This document shows positions 10,874 to 20,448 of a stretch of 64,000 bases of DNA, one piece after another. Position 1 is the stretch's first letter. Every line of letters begins with the position of its first letter. Made by a program: the position numbers and the translations under genes. The notes beneath the pieces are model-generated. The model had not been told where the DNA came from, made no database searches, and was given only the letters and a program-made list of their open reading frames with translations. Source of the DNA: Acorus gramineus (lineage: Eukaryota; Streptophyta; Magnoliopsida; Acorales; Acoraceae); NCBI GenBank assembly GCA_030737835.1, contig JAUJYN010000083.1:110860-174859 (forward strand), written 5' to 3'.

Positions 10874-11922
10874 AATGGTTATATACTTATATAGAGATGA
10901 TATTATCTTGTTCGTGCATGTGATTGTGATAATTTCTTAAATAGGATATAGCTTTATAAATATGAAGTACGTTTGACTTAATGTTCGTGATCCAATATAT
11001 GAAAATACCTTACAATTACAAGAAAAAAAAATGCAAAAAGATTCATTTTTTTTTGTGTTTTTCTTTATTTTATTTTTTTATAAATAATCAAAACTTGTAT
11101 TGTCATGAAATGTCAAAAGATATATAAAAAAAGTGATTATGTACATAAGACTTTGTACAAGATAAAGCTGCGTTTAGATCGACATTTGAAAAAAATCTGT
11201 GTTTGAAAAACAAAAGATTTTCAACTCAAGCATAAAAAAACTACTTGTCAATTTTACCAAATCAAGGGTAATACATTATAATACAAGGCATATACATTCC
11301 TCAAAGTATTCAGAAAAGCATAGCCCATGTGTTTTTCAATATTCTCTCTTTTATTAAAAAAAACTAATTCACACATTATTCAAATATTTTTTTTTTTATA
11401 TTGGGGGGACCCCCGTGGTTGACTTTACTGTCGAGCTGGGAAGGCTATCTTCGCATGTTTGTCCCGATCCTACAAAAAATTCTTTCAAATAATCACCAAT
11501 AAACATGTGGGTAAATCAACGCCAAGACTCGAATCCAAGACTTACCCTTAACACTATTATTCAGATTTTATAACTCTTTATTCACACTCATTCAACTTAT
11601 TAGTAATTTATTTAAGGCCAATCAAAACAAAAAACACCTCACTTTCACATTTCTAACACGGATAAGATAAAATGCCAACAAACTTAAAAACTTTTATTCT
11701 ACTGGTATAACTCTCTCTTATATAGTTATTATTTATCTCAAATAACTTTATTCCTCGCTCGAAAAATTACATCCGTTGCTTGTTTAAGTTCGGAATGCCT
11801 AAATCAGACCGGGGATTCCATTAGAAATCACACATTACATGCATTACAATTTACAACTCATGCGATACATGCAAAAATATCCTTAGAAGTCACACGTTCC
11901 TGCTCAGCCCCATGCGAAAACT
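10874..11922. other. Intergenic, AT-rich, with a dispersed-repeat fragment
   Basis: No gene is seen. The segment around 11405-11450 (GTGGTTGACTTTACTGTCGA, then GGAAGGCTA) resembles 50722-50760, which points to a shared dispersed element. Around 11080-11160 there is a sequence of the kind often left at LINE 3' ends, but this is weak. Confidence 0.35.
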
Positions 11923-11986
11923 ATTACGAACACAATCACGCTAATGCCTTCAGAACAATTACCACCCCAAACAAATCTCTTTATGT
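11923..11986 (+). promoter_or_regulatory. Group A UBL promoter block
   Basis: Shows ACGAACACAATCACGCTAAT, a TCAGAACAATTACCACCCC segment and TATA-like CTTTATGTACC near 11980, in the same order as the other group A genes. The CCAAT core is altered to ACAAT. The longer frame starting at 11944 overlaps this block and is therefore rejected as the start. Confidence 0.7.
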
Positions 11987-12051
11987 ACCACTCTCTCCAA
12001 CAAAAACTAGCCAAATCATATCCAAAACTTAAAACTCTCATCAAACCCAAA

Positions 12052-12768
12052 ATGATCTCTGTGACCGTTACGAACATGACATGGACCGGCTGGCCCGTTG
12101 AGACGCTGACTGGGGAATACCTCACGGTCGATGAACTCAAGCGAGAGCTCCACCGCGCCAGTGGCATCTTATGCCGCCAACAACTCCTCGTCCATGACGG
12201 CAAACTGATGCACGATGATGCGGTGCATCCATCTGATTATGGGGTTGGAGATGGCGCGTCGATTGACCTCCATGTGAAGCTGCCAATGCGCGAGAGCGTA
12301 ACATTCAAGATCGAGTACCACGACACCACCATCTCCATGGCCCTCGAGAGCAACACAATGATAAATCATTTAAGGAGACCGATCAACTACTACGTTGGCT
12401 TGCCTCCGCACAGGCAGCGGCTCACGTACATGGGGGCTCTCATGCGCGATGATGACCTCTTGCGCGATTATCTGATTAGTGAAACACCGACTGAAGCTGT
12501 CCAGCTGGTAGAGCTTCCACGAGACGAGCGGAGAATATTCAACCTTGAGGTTCGTAACACGCACAACGGGGAGTTTGAGATCATGACGGTGGATCCATTG
12601 GACACTGCGGGTACTGTGGTCGTGGAGATGCGGCGGAGGGGCTTGAATCAAGAACAAAATTTTATTATCGCTTTTAATGGACTTGGTCTTTCTTTGGACA
12701 CCACATTGGAGGACATTGGATTCCCGACGATGGGGACAAAAATTGATTTGTTATATCTAACACAATGA
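12052..12768 (+). CDS. Triple ubiquitin-like-domain protein (group A)
   Basis: The product is 238 residues from one exon and a close paralogue of the gene at 10154. Domains lie at about 1-76 (MISVTVTNMTWTGW opening), 77-157 (containing LTYMGALMRDDDLLRDY) and 158-238. The protein ends in a strand (KIDLLYLTQ) with no Gly-Gly, so ubiquitin-style attachment is not expected. The start is set by alignment with paralogues and by the promoter block about 66 bases upstream. It sits in the same orientation, 1.2 kb behind the previous copy. The cellular role is unknown. A scaffold or proteasome/ligase interaction function is inference from the fold. Confidence 0.84.
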   Translation: MISVTVTNMTWTGWPVETLTGEYLTVDELKRELHRASGILCRQQLLVHDGKLMHDDAVHPSDYGVGDGASIDLHVKLPMRESVTFKIEYHDTTISMALESNTMINHLRRPINYYVGLPPHRQRLTYMGALMRDDDLLRDYLISETPTEAVQLVELPRDERRIFNLEVRNTHNGEFEIMTVDPLDTAGTVVVEMRRRGLNQEQNFIIAFNGLGLSLDTTLEDIGFPTMGTKIDLLYLTQ

Positions 12769-13413
12769 AATATAATTGATATAGAGTTGACATTTTACAG
12801 AGATATTATCGCATGCCGCGTATGATTGTAATAATTTCTTTGAATTGAACCAGAAATGAATATAACTTAATGTATGATAAAATATTTTGTCCCTCTTTCT
12901 TTCCTTAATGCTTTCTTTGTTTTTTTTTTTTTTTTTTTGAAATGTTTGGACAGTCTTCTAGACAGCCCCATATGTATTCCTTATTTTTTAATTTTTTTAA
13001 CAAATAGTAAAAATTATTTAATGAAAAATATGTTTAATTAAAAATATATATCGTTTTATTTTAAATTAAATAAACTTTTTTTTAACAAATGTAAAAAAAA
13101 TTATGAAAATATATATCTCACCTAAAGAGACGTATCTTCTGGTAGATTATATAAGACAAGGTGTAAAGTATATTTAAGAAATGATCTAGGAAGGAGGTGA
13201 GAGGTATATGACATGTTTTTAAGACTGTCACCTGGACTGTGTCAAGCAGTGCTCAACCACACAATGAATGATGGACCTGATGGTACTGCTCCCAAACCCA
13301 GTGGGACCACTGCTTCTCCAACTCCTGACATTTAGGCTTGGTGCGAGAGAAAGGAGACCAAAAATATCACATGCAAAAATCACATATTCCTTCCCAGCCA
13401 ATGCAAAAACCAT
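12769..13413. other. Intergenic, AT-rich
   Basis: Contains a long T run (about 12918-12939). No gene or named element is seen. Confidence 0.4.
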
Positions 13414-13470
13414 GTGAAACCCAATCACACTAATGCCATGAGAACAAATAACACTCTCCCATAAATACAT
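13414..13470 (+). promoter_or_regulatory. Group A UBL promoter block
   Basis: GTGAAACCCAATCACACTAA, ATGCCATGAGAACAAATAACA and TATA-like CCATAAATACATC (about 13459-13471) precede the truncated gene at 13532. The block is well kept although the gene it served is broken. Confidence 0.7.
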
Positions 13471-13531
13471 CACCTAGCATTCCACCAATCTAAAAAACAC
13501 ACACACAACACACACACTCAGCACAGCCAAC

Positions 13532-14117
13532 ATGATCTTCTTAAAATTGAGGAACATGGCATATCCGAGGCGGCCCGTTCAGACCCTGAAGGGTGAATTC
13601 CACACCGTGGGTACACTCAAGCAGGAGATCCACCGCCACTGCCGCATCGAGAATGACCTGCTCCTCGTCCACGACGGAAAACTGATGCACGATGAGGTGG
13701 CGCACCCGTCGCGCTACGGTGTCGGGGATGGAGCGTTGATCGACTTCCACTATGAGGTGGCGCCCTACGTAAAGCTAACACTCATGGTCGAGTACCGCGG
13801 GGACGCCTTCCCGGTGAAAGTACTGAGCCACCGACCGATCAAGGACCTGAAGAAGGCCATTCACTTGTGCGTCGGTCTGCCTCCGCACCTGCAGCGGCTC
13901 ACTTACATGGGGGCCACCATGCGTGACGACGACCTTTTGTATGGTTATTTGATCGAGGAGGACCCGACACAAGCCATCCATCTGAGCGAGCTTTCACGAG
14001 ACGAGCAAAGGTCAGTTGAAACCGAGGTTCATAATGCGCAAGGTACAACACAAAATCATGACAGTTGATCCGTTGGAATTGCGGCGGAGGGGACTGATCT
14101 TGACATGTCTTATAATT
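13532..14117 (+). pseudogene. UBL gene of group A, truncated in the third domain
   Basis: The open frame is 178 residues (13532-14068). It holds two full UBL domains (GKLMHDEVAHPSRYGVGDGA in the first, LTYMGATMRDDDL in the second) and only the first strand of the third. After VETEVHNA the frame shifts. Recognisable third-domain DNA (GTTGATCCGTTGGA, GCGGCGGAGG) continues out of frame to about 14095. A terminal-repeat element then begins at 14118. The paralogues run about 60 residues further. A shortened two-domain protein could still be made, since promoter and start are intact. I call it a pseudogene because the family domain is lost. Confidence 0.75.
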
Positions 14118-14297
14118 TGTTAGAAACAAAAGAGAAAAAATAATAATGAAACCTTAAAATCTTTATTTTATTAGAGATGGACTACAATCCATTATATAAT
14201 AGTACAAGATAGTGTTACACGTGTAACACACTAATAAACTAATATCATAATAAATTAATATAATAACAAACAGATATATAATCTAACACATTTAACA
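14118..14297 (-). repeat. Terminal repeat, left copy
   Basis: Starts TGTTAGAAAC and ends TTTAACA. It shares GATATATAATCTAACA and long flanking identity with the right copy ending at 15523. Confidence 0.65.
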
Positions 14298-14481
14298 CCC
14301 TCTTCCAAACTCTGAAGGGTAATATCTTTAGAGTTTACACAAAGATGATAAACTAAAATCCTAACAAACATAAGTACTATTAGACTAAAATTCACTAAAA
14401 TATCCTAATACTTATTTAACATCCCTCTCAAACTCTGAAGGGTAATTTTGAATCGCCGTCTGTGTTTTGGAATCCATTACT

Positions 14482-14595
14482 TCGCTCCCGCTTGTTGAGT
14501 CAGTCGGAGTCGCTCCCGCTTATTGAGTCAGTCGGAATCGCTCCCGCTCTTCTTGAGTCAGTCGGAGTTACTCCCGCTCGTTGAGTCAGTTAGAA
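14482..14595. repeat. Four-unit 28-bp tandem repeat
   Basis: Units of 28, 28, 30 and 28 bases start at 14482, 14510, 14538 and 14568. Each contains CTCCCGCT followed by TTGAGTCAGT. TGAGTCA is also a palindromic AP-1/GCN4-type bZIP core, which may be coincidence. Confidence 0.8.
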
Positions 14596-15084
14596 TGTTG
14601 GTGGATGGAGACGACGGCGCATAAAGACAACGGTGCTGCGCGTAGACGACGGCGATAGTGGATCTCAAAGAAAAAAAGAGATCCAAGGAAGAGAAGAATG
14701 ACGATCGCACATAAATAAGACGTGTGCGGAGGTAGCTATGCTGCGTTTAAAAGACGCCACTTGGCAAATGACGACGACGATGACGGATCTCAAAAAGAAG
14801 GAGATCCAAAGAAAAGAAGAACGACGACGGCGTGCGAAGACGATGGCACGCGGAGAAGACAACGACAGTAGCGCGCGAAGACGATAGCACTGCGAACAGG
14901 ATCTCAAAGAAGAAAGAGACCTAATCAATATATTAAACGTCCTTGTCTCCCGCTCGATCCCATACCCCCTAAATTTCTCATACCACCTCTCCATCAGATC
15001 AATCTGCCAGGAGAAGAAGCTGGACCTCTGTCTCAAATAAAAGACACTGATTGACAAACAAACAGGCAACACACAAGAAAGAAG

Positions 15085-15207
15085 ATGGCACAGCTAGTGG
15101 ACAAGGCGAAGAAATGGGTTTCAGAAAAGGTGGCCAACGTGAAGAAGCCGGAGGCCGAACTGGGTGACGTCTCGGTGAAGAACGTCAGCAAGGACTCCAC
15201 CAATTTC
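15085..15207 (+). pseudogene. LEA14-like first-exon fragment
   Basis: Forty-one residues opening MAQLVDKAKKWVSEKV and ending about KDSTNF resemble the N-terminus of LEA14-type (LEA_2, desiccation-protective) proteins, which run to about 150 residues. After this point similarity stops. The reading frame drifts into arginine/valine-rich sequence and no immunoglobulin-like LEA_2 core is seen. About 140 bases of plausible promoter and leader precede it, with AT-rich CAAATAAAAGACAC near 15034. It lies inside the terminal-repeat element, so it looks like a captured gene fragment. Confidence 0.6.
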
Positions 15208-15396
15208 ACTTCCCAAAATTCATGCCCTCGAACATCTTCACGAGCACTTCCTCCATCTTCACGGACGGCAGCGCTCGAAAACAGCTTGCAGGGACAACCG
15301 TGCGCTATCGTCGTCGTCGTCGCCGTCGTCTCCGCGTCCCATGGACAGCGGCAACAGCACAGACGGTGAGGTGTGACGAAGTGCAGACGACAGTCA

Positions 15397-15523
15397 AAAC
15401 CTTTTTTCTATTAAAGAATGACTAAAGCTTTTTAATAATAGTATAAAATAGTATTACACATATAATACATTAATAAATTAATATAATAACAAACAGATAT
15501 ATAATCTAACATTATATTTAACA
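15397..15523 (-). repeat. Terminal repeat, right copy (shortened)
   Basis: Aligns with the inner two thirds of 14118-14297, with shared AATAGTA, AATTAATATAATAACAAACA and GATATATAATCTAACA stretches. Its left boundary is unclear. Confidence 0.55.
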
Positions 15524-15900
15524 TAAGCGGCCGAGGGGATCCGTACCTGCAATATTTGCAATTGGATTTATGGCGTGCTGAGAGTCCGTGGATGTGTCTC
15601 GTATCAAGGAAACCACTTCAATTCGAGGTTGACCACGAACTACTATGTCTTAGTAAAACTATTGTATATACTTTTCTTTTACTGGTAAATAAATTGTGTT
15701 GCCATACCAAATACAAGATTACAGAACGAATGCACTCGTATTTACGAAGTCAAGAAAAAATCAAATTGTATTGTCATTATTCAGCCCTTGATAAAACTAA
15801 AAGCAGTAAATGAAACTTTACATTTAAAATTAACAAGGCAAAGTGTCTTTATTAAATAACCAGTAACCCCACCACACTCCCAAAACCAGCAAACTCTCCC
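15524..15900. other. Intergenic
   Basis: Begins GCGGCCGAGGGGATC, which vaguely resembles the broken UBL gene just before the insertion (GCGGCGGAGGGGACTG near 14081). No gene is seen. Confidence 0.35.
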
Positions 15901-16617
15901 TCAAAAAATAGAAGAACAACGCATTTGAAGAATAATCCCAGTCTCCCGGATTCCATTGGACTCCAAAGTGCCCCAACTACACATTTGATTTTTATACGCG
16001 ATACAGAAATCCTTCCCTCCATGCAAGCCCCTCCGTCGCATCTCCGCGCACACAGTGTTCACCGTGTCCATCGGATCCACCGTCATCATCTCGCACTCTC
16101 CCGTGTCCATGTTATGAACCTCGATCTCGAACGTTCTCAGCTCGTCCCGTGGAAGCTCGATTATCTTGATGTCTTCCGTCGGGGCTTCACCGATCACATA
16201 ATCACACACGAGGTCACCATCGCGCATGAGGGCCCCCATGTACATGAGCTCCTGCCGGTGTGGTGGCAAGCCGATTTGGGTATCGATCCGGTCCTTCAGT
16301 CGCCGGATCAAGTGTTGGCTCTCGACGGTCATTGGGTAGATACTGCCACGGTATTCAAAGTTGAGCAGTACATTTTTGTGGACCTGAACTTTCTTGTAGA
16401 GGTATATCAACGAGCCCTGCCCGACGCAGTAGCGTGACGGGTGCGCCTCCTCGTCGTGGATGAGTTTGCCGTCGTGGACGATGAGCTGCATGTCGTACAT
16501 GGCGCGACAGACGCGGTGGACTTCCCGCTTCAGTTCAGCCACGGTCGTGAATTCACCCGTTATGATCTCAGAATGCCTGTGGGTCCATGCCATGTTCTTC
16601 ACCGTCACAGAGATCAT
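15901..16617 (-). CDS. Triple ubiquitin-like-domain protein (group A), inverted copy
   Basis: The product is 238 residues on the minus strand and the only array member in this orientation. Domains lie at about 1-76 (MISVTVKNMAWTHR opening; LIVHDGKLIHDEEAHPSRY), 77-157 (LMYMGALMRDGDLVCDY) and 158-238. There is no Gly-Gly end; the tail is MRCSSIF. The start is set at 16617 by matching paralogues that begin MISV/MITV. An in-frame ATG at 16659 would add 14 residues and cannot be excluded, because the TATA box (about 16697) lies upstream of both. The function is unknown beyond the ubiquitin fold. Confidence 0.83.
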   Translation of the reverse strand: MISVTVKNMAWTHRHSEIITGEFTTVAELKREVHRVCRAMYDMQLIVHDGKLIHDEEAHPSRYCVGQGSLIYLYKKVQVHKNVLLNFEYRGSIYPMTVESQHLIRRLKDRIDTQIGLPPHRQELMYMGALMRDGDLVCDYVIGEAPTEDIKIIELPRDELRTFEIEVHNMDTGECEMMTVDPMDTVNTVCAEMRRRGLHGGKDFCIAYKNQMCSWGTLESNGIRETGIILQMRCSSIF

Positions 16618-16693
16618 CTTGGGTGTGCTAAGAGTTTTGTGTTTTTGAGTTGGTTTCAAGGGCAGGAGATTGGGATACTTTTTGTGGGAGAGG

Positions 16694-16758
16694 GTGTTAT
16701 ATAAAGAGGTTTAGGGGGTATTTTTGCGATTGGGTTTCTCATATTTTTTGCGTGGGAT
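16694..16758 (-). promoter_or_regulatory. Group A UBL promoter block (minus strand)
   Basis: Read on the minus strand: CCACGCAAAAAATATGAG, AAACCCAATCGC (CCAAT core), a C-rich stretch and TATA box CTTTATATAAC. Same order as at 10037-10107. Confidence 0.7.
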
Positions 16759-17255
16759 GGTGAAGGATGAAGAATGTGTGATATCTAATGATATATTGGC
16801 ATGCATTGCATGAGTAGTTTTTTTTTATATTATTCTAAGTCTTGTTTGGATAATGAAATAAGTTATTTTAGAATAAAAAATTAATCCAGTAAATTAAGAA
16901 TAAGACATTTGAATGCCAGTTTATATATGAAGGAAGAGCCAATCGGATGAATGAATTTTTTAAGATTGGTGCTCCAAATATTTGATTTTTGATTGGGTTT
17001 CATCCTTTATGCATGAATGGATTTTTACATCTGAATAACAAACCTGCTTTTGTTTTGGAGTAACTGAGAGAGAACTTGCATGTCCGATTTAATTTTCAAT
17101 CACAATAGTATGAATGTGTTTTGGAGTATAAGTTGCAAGTTTCGTGACAATCTGTATGACCAATCAGCAATGTTTATCGCTGCATTTTTATTTGATTTTT
17201 TTTAAAAAAAACTCATGCGTACATATGCATAAATATCACATTCCGAAATCCTAAT
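16759..17255. other. Divergent intergenic region between inverted UBL genes
   Basis: AT-rich DNA between the promoters of the minus-strand gene (15901) and the plus-strand gene (17424). TTTGGATAATGAAATAAG near 16853 resembles MITE ends, but no paired end was found. Confidence 0.35.
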
Positions 17256-17423
17256 CGGCCTCTCCAATCACACTAATGCCATGAGAGCGAATGAACACCC
17301 CCCCCCCCCCCTCCACACACACACCCACCATAAACCCAATAAAGAGCACCTTAAAATTGGTCCTTGGAGACTCTCACTCACTCATACTTGCTATCACCCC
17401 CCCCCCCCCCCCCCCCTCTCTCA
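17256..17423 (+). promoter_or_regulatory. UBL promoter and leader with two long C tracts
   Basis: CCAATCACACTAATGCCATG (17262-17281) matches the group A promoter box. It is followed by 14 C (17298-17311), AT-rich CAATAAAGAG near 17337, and 20 C (17397-17416) ending seven bases before the ATG. An in-frame ATG at 17364 would read the second tract as a proline run. I place it in the leader. Confidence 0.6.
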
Positions 17424-18131
17424 ATGGATGTGATATTTGAAACAATAAGAGACGGGAAGGAGTATGAAATCGAGGTGTGGTTCTTCGCCACGGTCCTTGA
17501 GATGAAGGAGAAGGTCCAGAAGTACATTGGCATTCCGATCTCGGAACAGACCCTCATCTTCGATGGCATTTTCATGTTGAACGAGCACGACACAGAGTAC
17601 TACGGGGTTCTCCAAGGTTCAAGGATTCAAGTAAGCGAGCGACGGCCCATGAGAATACTAGTCAAGGTACCTCACCTGAAACGCAAGTTTTCCTTGGAGG
17701 TGTACCCGAAGGACACCGTTGCCAGGGTGAAAGATAAAGTGCGTGAATTGGAGGGCACCACGACGACAACGAACAGAAGGATGGTTGTCTTTGCCGGGCT
17801 ATTGGAATTGGATGACAACAAGAGATTGACCGAGTACGGGTTGTCGGATGGAATGGAGGTTTGGGTCTTCTTTCGGTTGAAAGTGGTGCTCCAACCGGCA
17901 CGGGGGAAAAGGTGTGTGGTGGAGGTGAACCCCATGGATAAGGTGAGGGAGCTGAGGAAGGAGGTTGAGAGGGTGCAACGCATTATGGATTTCTCTGTGC
18001 AGGGGGGTGAGTACTTCTTCATTCATAAGCAAAACTTGATGATGGAGGAGGAGTCTTTCGATTGGCACAATGTGAAGCATAAGGATGTGATTGAGATTTT
18101 CAATGGGAGAGTAGTCGAGGACCCTCTTTAG
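17424..18131 (+). CDS. Triple ubiquitin-like-domain protein (group C, divergent)
   Basis: The product is 235 residues. UBL domains lie at about 1-73 (MDVIFETI..., then TLIFDGIFMLNEHDTEYYGV), 76-152 (RILVKVPHLKRKFSLEV..., MVVFAGLLELDDN) and 153-235. The first domain is closer to classical ubiquitin (LIF.G) than in groups A and B. There is no Gly-Gly; the end is VVEDPL. The ATG at 17424 follows the poly-C tract. The alternative at 17364 would add METLTHSYLLS plus a proline run encoded by repeat DNA, which I consider unlikely but possible. It shares the CCAAT block with group A despite its divergent protein. Confidence 0.8.
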   Translation: MDVIFETIRDGKEYEIEVWFFATVLEMKEKVQKYIGIPISEQTLIFDGIFMLNEHDTEYYGVLQGSRIQVSERRPMRILVKVPHLKRKFSLEVYPKDTVARVKDKVRELEGTTTTTNRRMVVFAGLLELDDNKRLTEYGLSDGMEVWVFFRLKVVLQPARGKRCVVEVNPMDKVRELRKEVERVQRIMDFSVQGGEYFFIHKQNLMMEEESFDWHNVKHKDVIEIFNGRVVEDPL

Positions 18132-18584
18132 ATACCTCTTCTACCGGGTAGGGCCAGGTATGCCGCAGACAACAGTGAGGGTCGGGGCTAGGTATACCCG
18201 GTAGACATCTCTTCTACCGGTCATTTAGTCGTGGTTAAATTCTATACCCATTCCCTCCCCCCTCCCCTTTCGCTTTTGTATATATGCTTTAAAATTAAGG
18301 TTGAATGCTTACTGTTTTTCAAAAAAACAGAAGGGGAGAGTAGTCAGATAGAGAATATGTATAGCTTAGTTATTTGTTGGTTTGGGAGAAGAGTGGTAGT
18401 TTACTAGATGTGTACCAAAATCACTTATCTTGTGTATATTTTAAATATGTGTATATTTTAAATATGAACATACTTCTTTAATTAGGTTATTATTGAGTAA
18501 AAGTTTTATTAAAAATTTCACTTCAGTGTGCTCAAAATGAAGTCTAGGCACTGCCTTGGAAAGGTCACATTAATAGATGTTTTT
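18132..18584. other. Intergenic with short inverted repeat
   Basis: TCTACCGGGTA (about 18142) and its inverse TACCCGGTAGA (about 18196) form an 11-base inverted pair just behind the gene, followed by a further TCTACCGG. It could fold in the transcript. Nothing else is recognised. Confidence 0.4.
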
Positions 18585-19070
18585 CATTTATGGGTAATCA
18601 AAAGTTGTATTGTTGTAAGATCTTATGCTTTATAAATACACATGTTTTACAAAGTTAGACTAACTAGGGGAACTCATCACATGTAAGCCTCACCTGCTCT
18701 CAAAATGAAGGATCATCCCATATTCATAGTCTTCTCTGTTTAACATGGATTACCTCTTGCGAATGTAGCCATGCATTAACTTGTCATGCTCAATTGCATC
18801 CTGGATTTCACGTCATAATTGCTCCGGTCTTACTATGATCTCTCCTTTTATGGACTGTTAGGCATCTAGTAGATCTGCGGGAGTGTTGCCCTCTCGATGA
18901 ATGTGAGAGGCCCTCCAGTCTTCCAAAAGTGTCAGACCCTGATGAGTGCGACTCTGATGTGTGTGCTTGAGTCATCTGATGACAGTCCACGGGATCTTGC
19001 CTTTGTCTTGTAGTCAAGCCAGAGCTGTGGTGTAGTCTATCTCAATCCAAACTCTGGCAGATGTTGTGGT
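18585..19070 (-). pseudogene. Non-LTR retrotransposon (LINE) relic with RNase H fragment
   Basis: On the minus strand one frame reads VWIEIDYTTALA, stop, LQDKGKIPWTVIR, stop, and further on WRASHIHREGNTPADLL. This resembles the end of the RNase H domain found in plant LINEs and related reverse-transcriptase genes (the ..REGN..AD.L motif). Stops replace residues at two TGA codons. DNA to the left (about 18590-18640) resembles LINE 3' ends. It lies between two UBL loci and is old. Confidence 0.6.
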
Positions 19071-19254
19071 ACATAAAACTATGCAAAATAGAATTTGGTT
19101 TCAATATGAAAGGAAATGAATTAATAGTTGTATGCTTTACTCTAAATGGTCATTGTTAAAATGTGTCTAAAAATTGAGTTTACATATGAACACAGACTAC
19201 CTTCACCTACTAGGTAATACAGAACTAAACCATGATTTTTGTTTTTTCCTTATG

Positions 19255-19717
19255 CACCTTACTCAGCTTCACCGTCGACATCGGCAGCCTTCACTGCGTC
19301 GCGTGCCTCAAGCTGATCATCAACCGCAAGTCTGGCGTGCCCCCCGTGCGCCTGACGCTCTGGGCGTGAGGCATGGAGTTGTGCGACTCCGATGCGGTCA
19401 GGGACTACACGCTTGCTCCACATCTTGAGGTGGCGATGCAGGTGCATCCGAGGGGATGAGGGGACAACTTTCATGGTGTCGATACGAGACATGTATTGGA
19501 ACATCGAATTGCAGAAAGTGAGGTGGAAGCGCGTGACACCATGTACACGCTGACCGCTGCCTTGCGGCGTGCGCGTTGGTGGGAAGTGGTGCGGGGGAGA
19601 GAGTTTTATCTCACTTTCAATGGGAATCGGCTACTGGAGACTGATACCATGGAACAAGCTGGCATTGGTGATCAAGCTTTGATCCTTTTGTTCTATCCTT
19701 CTAGGCCGTGTAACTGA
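19255..19717 (+). pseudogene. UBL gene relic, group B (second and third domains)
   Basis: In successive frames the DNA matches the gene at 21766. First comes a strand/helix with CLKLIINRKSGVPPVRLTL, then TGA in the second domain. A shifted frame follows with DAVRDY-like sequence. From 19520 the third domain reads VEARDTMYTLTAALRRARWW and ETDTMEQAGIGDQALILLFY, ending at a stop at 19717. At least one stop and two frame changes are present, and the first domain is missing apart from a doubtful ATGAACACAGAC at 19186. It is clearly dead. Confidence 0.8.
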
Positions 19718-20439
19718 TGCTGGTTTGATACGCATGAGTTAGGGGGGTTGGTGCTTGTGTTTGCTTCTTTTCTTTTAGATATTTTAGGAGTACAAGTAGT
19801 ATTAGTGGCATGGGGAATAGTATTGCATAATCATAGTTTGATAACATTTTTTTTTTGGTCATCATGTTTTATTTTGCTTGTATGATTTTGCTCCCAATAC
19901 GGTCAAACTGAAACATACTCTGTTTCATTTTGCTTGTATGCTCTTATTTTGCCGTTCATTCCACTTTCGCCGAGGTATTCAAAAAATACGGGCAGAGGTG
20001 TGTTTTTATTTTTATTTTTTAATGACACTGTGGGTTTTTATATATTTTTCTAATGATGATTCTCATGCATTTGGCAACAAATCTGCCTACAACATGTTTT
20101 CCTAATTGATTTCATGTATATAAAAAAAATCTCCTTGATAAGCCGGCTCTTGGGTTCTTCACAAAATATGTCTTGCTAGTACAACTATGGGGAGATGGTG
20201 GGTGTGTTCAATAAAGGAATGTTAGTCAAAGATAATTCTAAAAAAATTAGATGGACATATCTATTAAGAGACTTATTTATTAGAAAAAACTAAATGAATT
20301 TTTACTAATAAAATCTATTTAAGAGAAGTATACTTACAATTTAGAGGGACGCAAATAGAAAACACAGACGAATATTCCCATTCGATCAACAGAGACGTAT
20401 AGATTCTAACCACGTAAAACTGATTCCCGAAGAAGTTCT
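19718..20439. other. Intergenic
   Basis: AT-rich, T-run-containing DNA. No gene or defined element is seen. Confidence 0.4.
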
Positions 20440-20448
20440 TAAATTTAA

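Larger units (their letters stand above)
14118..15523 (-). mobile_element. Small terminal-direct-repeat retroelement (TRIM-like) carrying gene fragments
   Basis: A direct repeat pair flanks the segment: 14118-14297 (TG...CA, 180 bp) and a shorter, diverged copy ending 15523. In minus orientation a purine tract lies directly next to the left copy (14298-14320). A second similar tract, sharing AAACTCTGAAGGGTAAT, lies near 14415-14445. There is no gag or pol. The interior holds a 28-bp tandem array, GA-rich DNA and a plus-strand LEA14 first exon. The flanks TAATT (14113) and TAAGC (15524) match only partly, so a target duplication is not proven, nor was a primer-binding site found. TRIM or a rearranged solo copy are both possible. 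Confidence 0.55.

Noticed and set aside
11944-12051. Extended N-terminus for the UBL gene at 12052
   Set aside because: Same reason: it overlaps the promoter block of the gene.
15208-15369. Full 94-residue reading of the LEA14-like frame
   Set aside because: After about 41 residues the sequence no longer resembles LEA14 and becomes low-complexity. Treated as a fragment.
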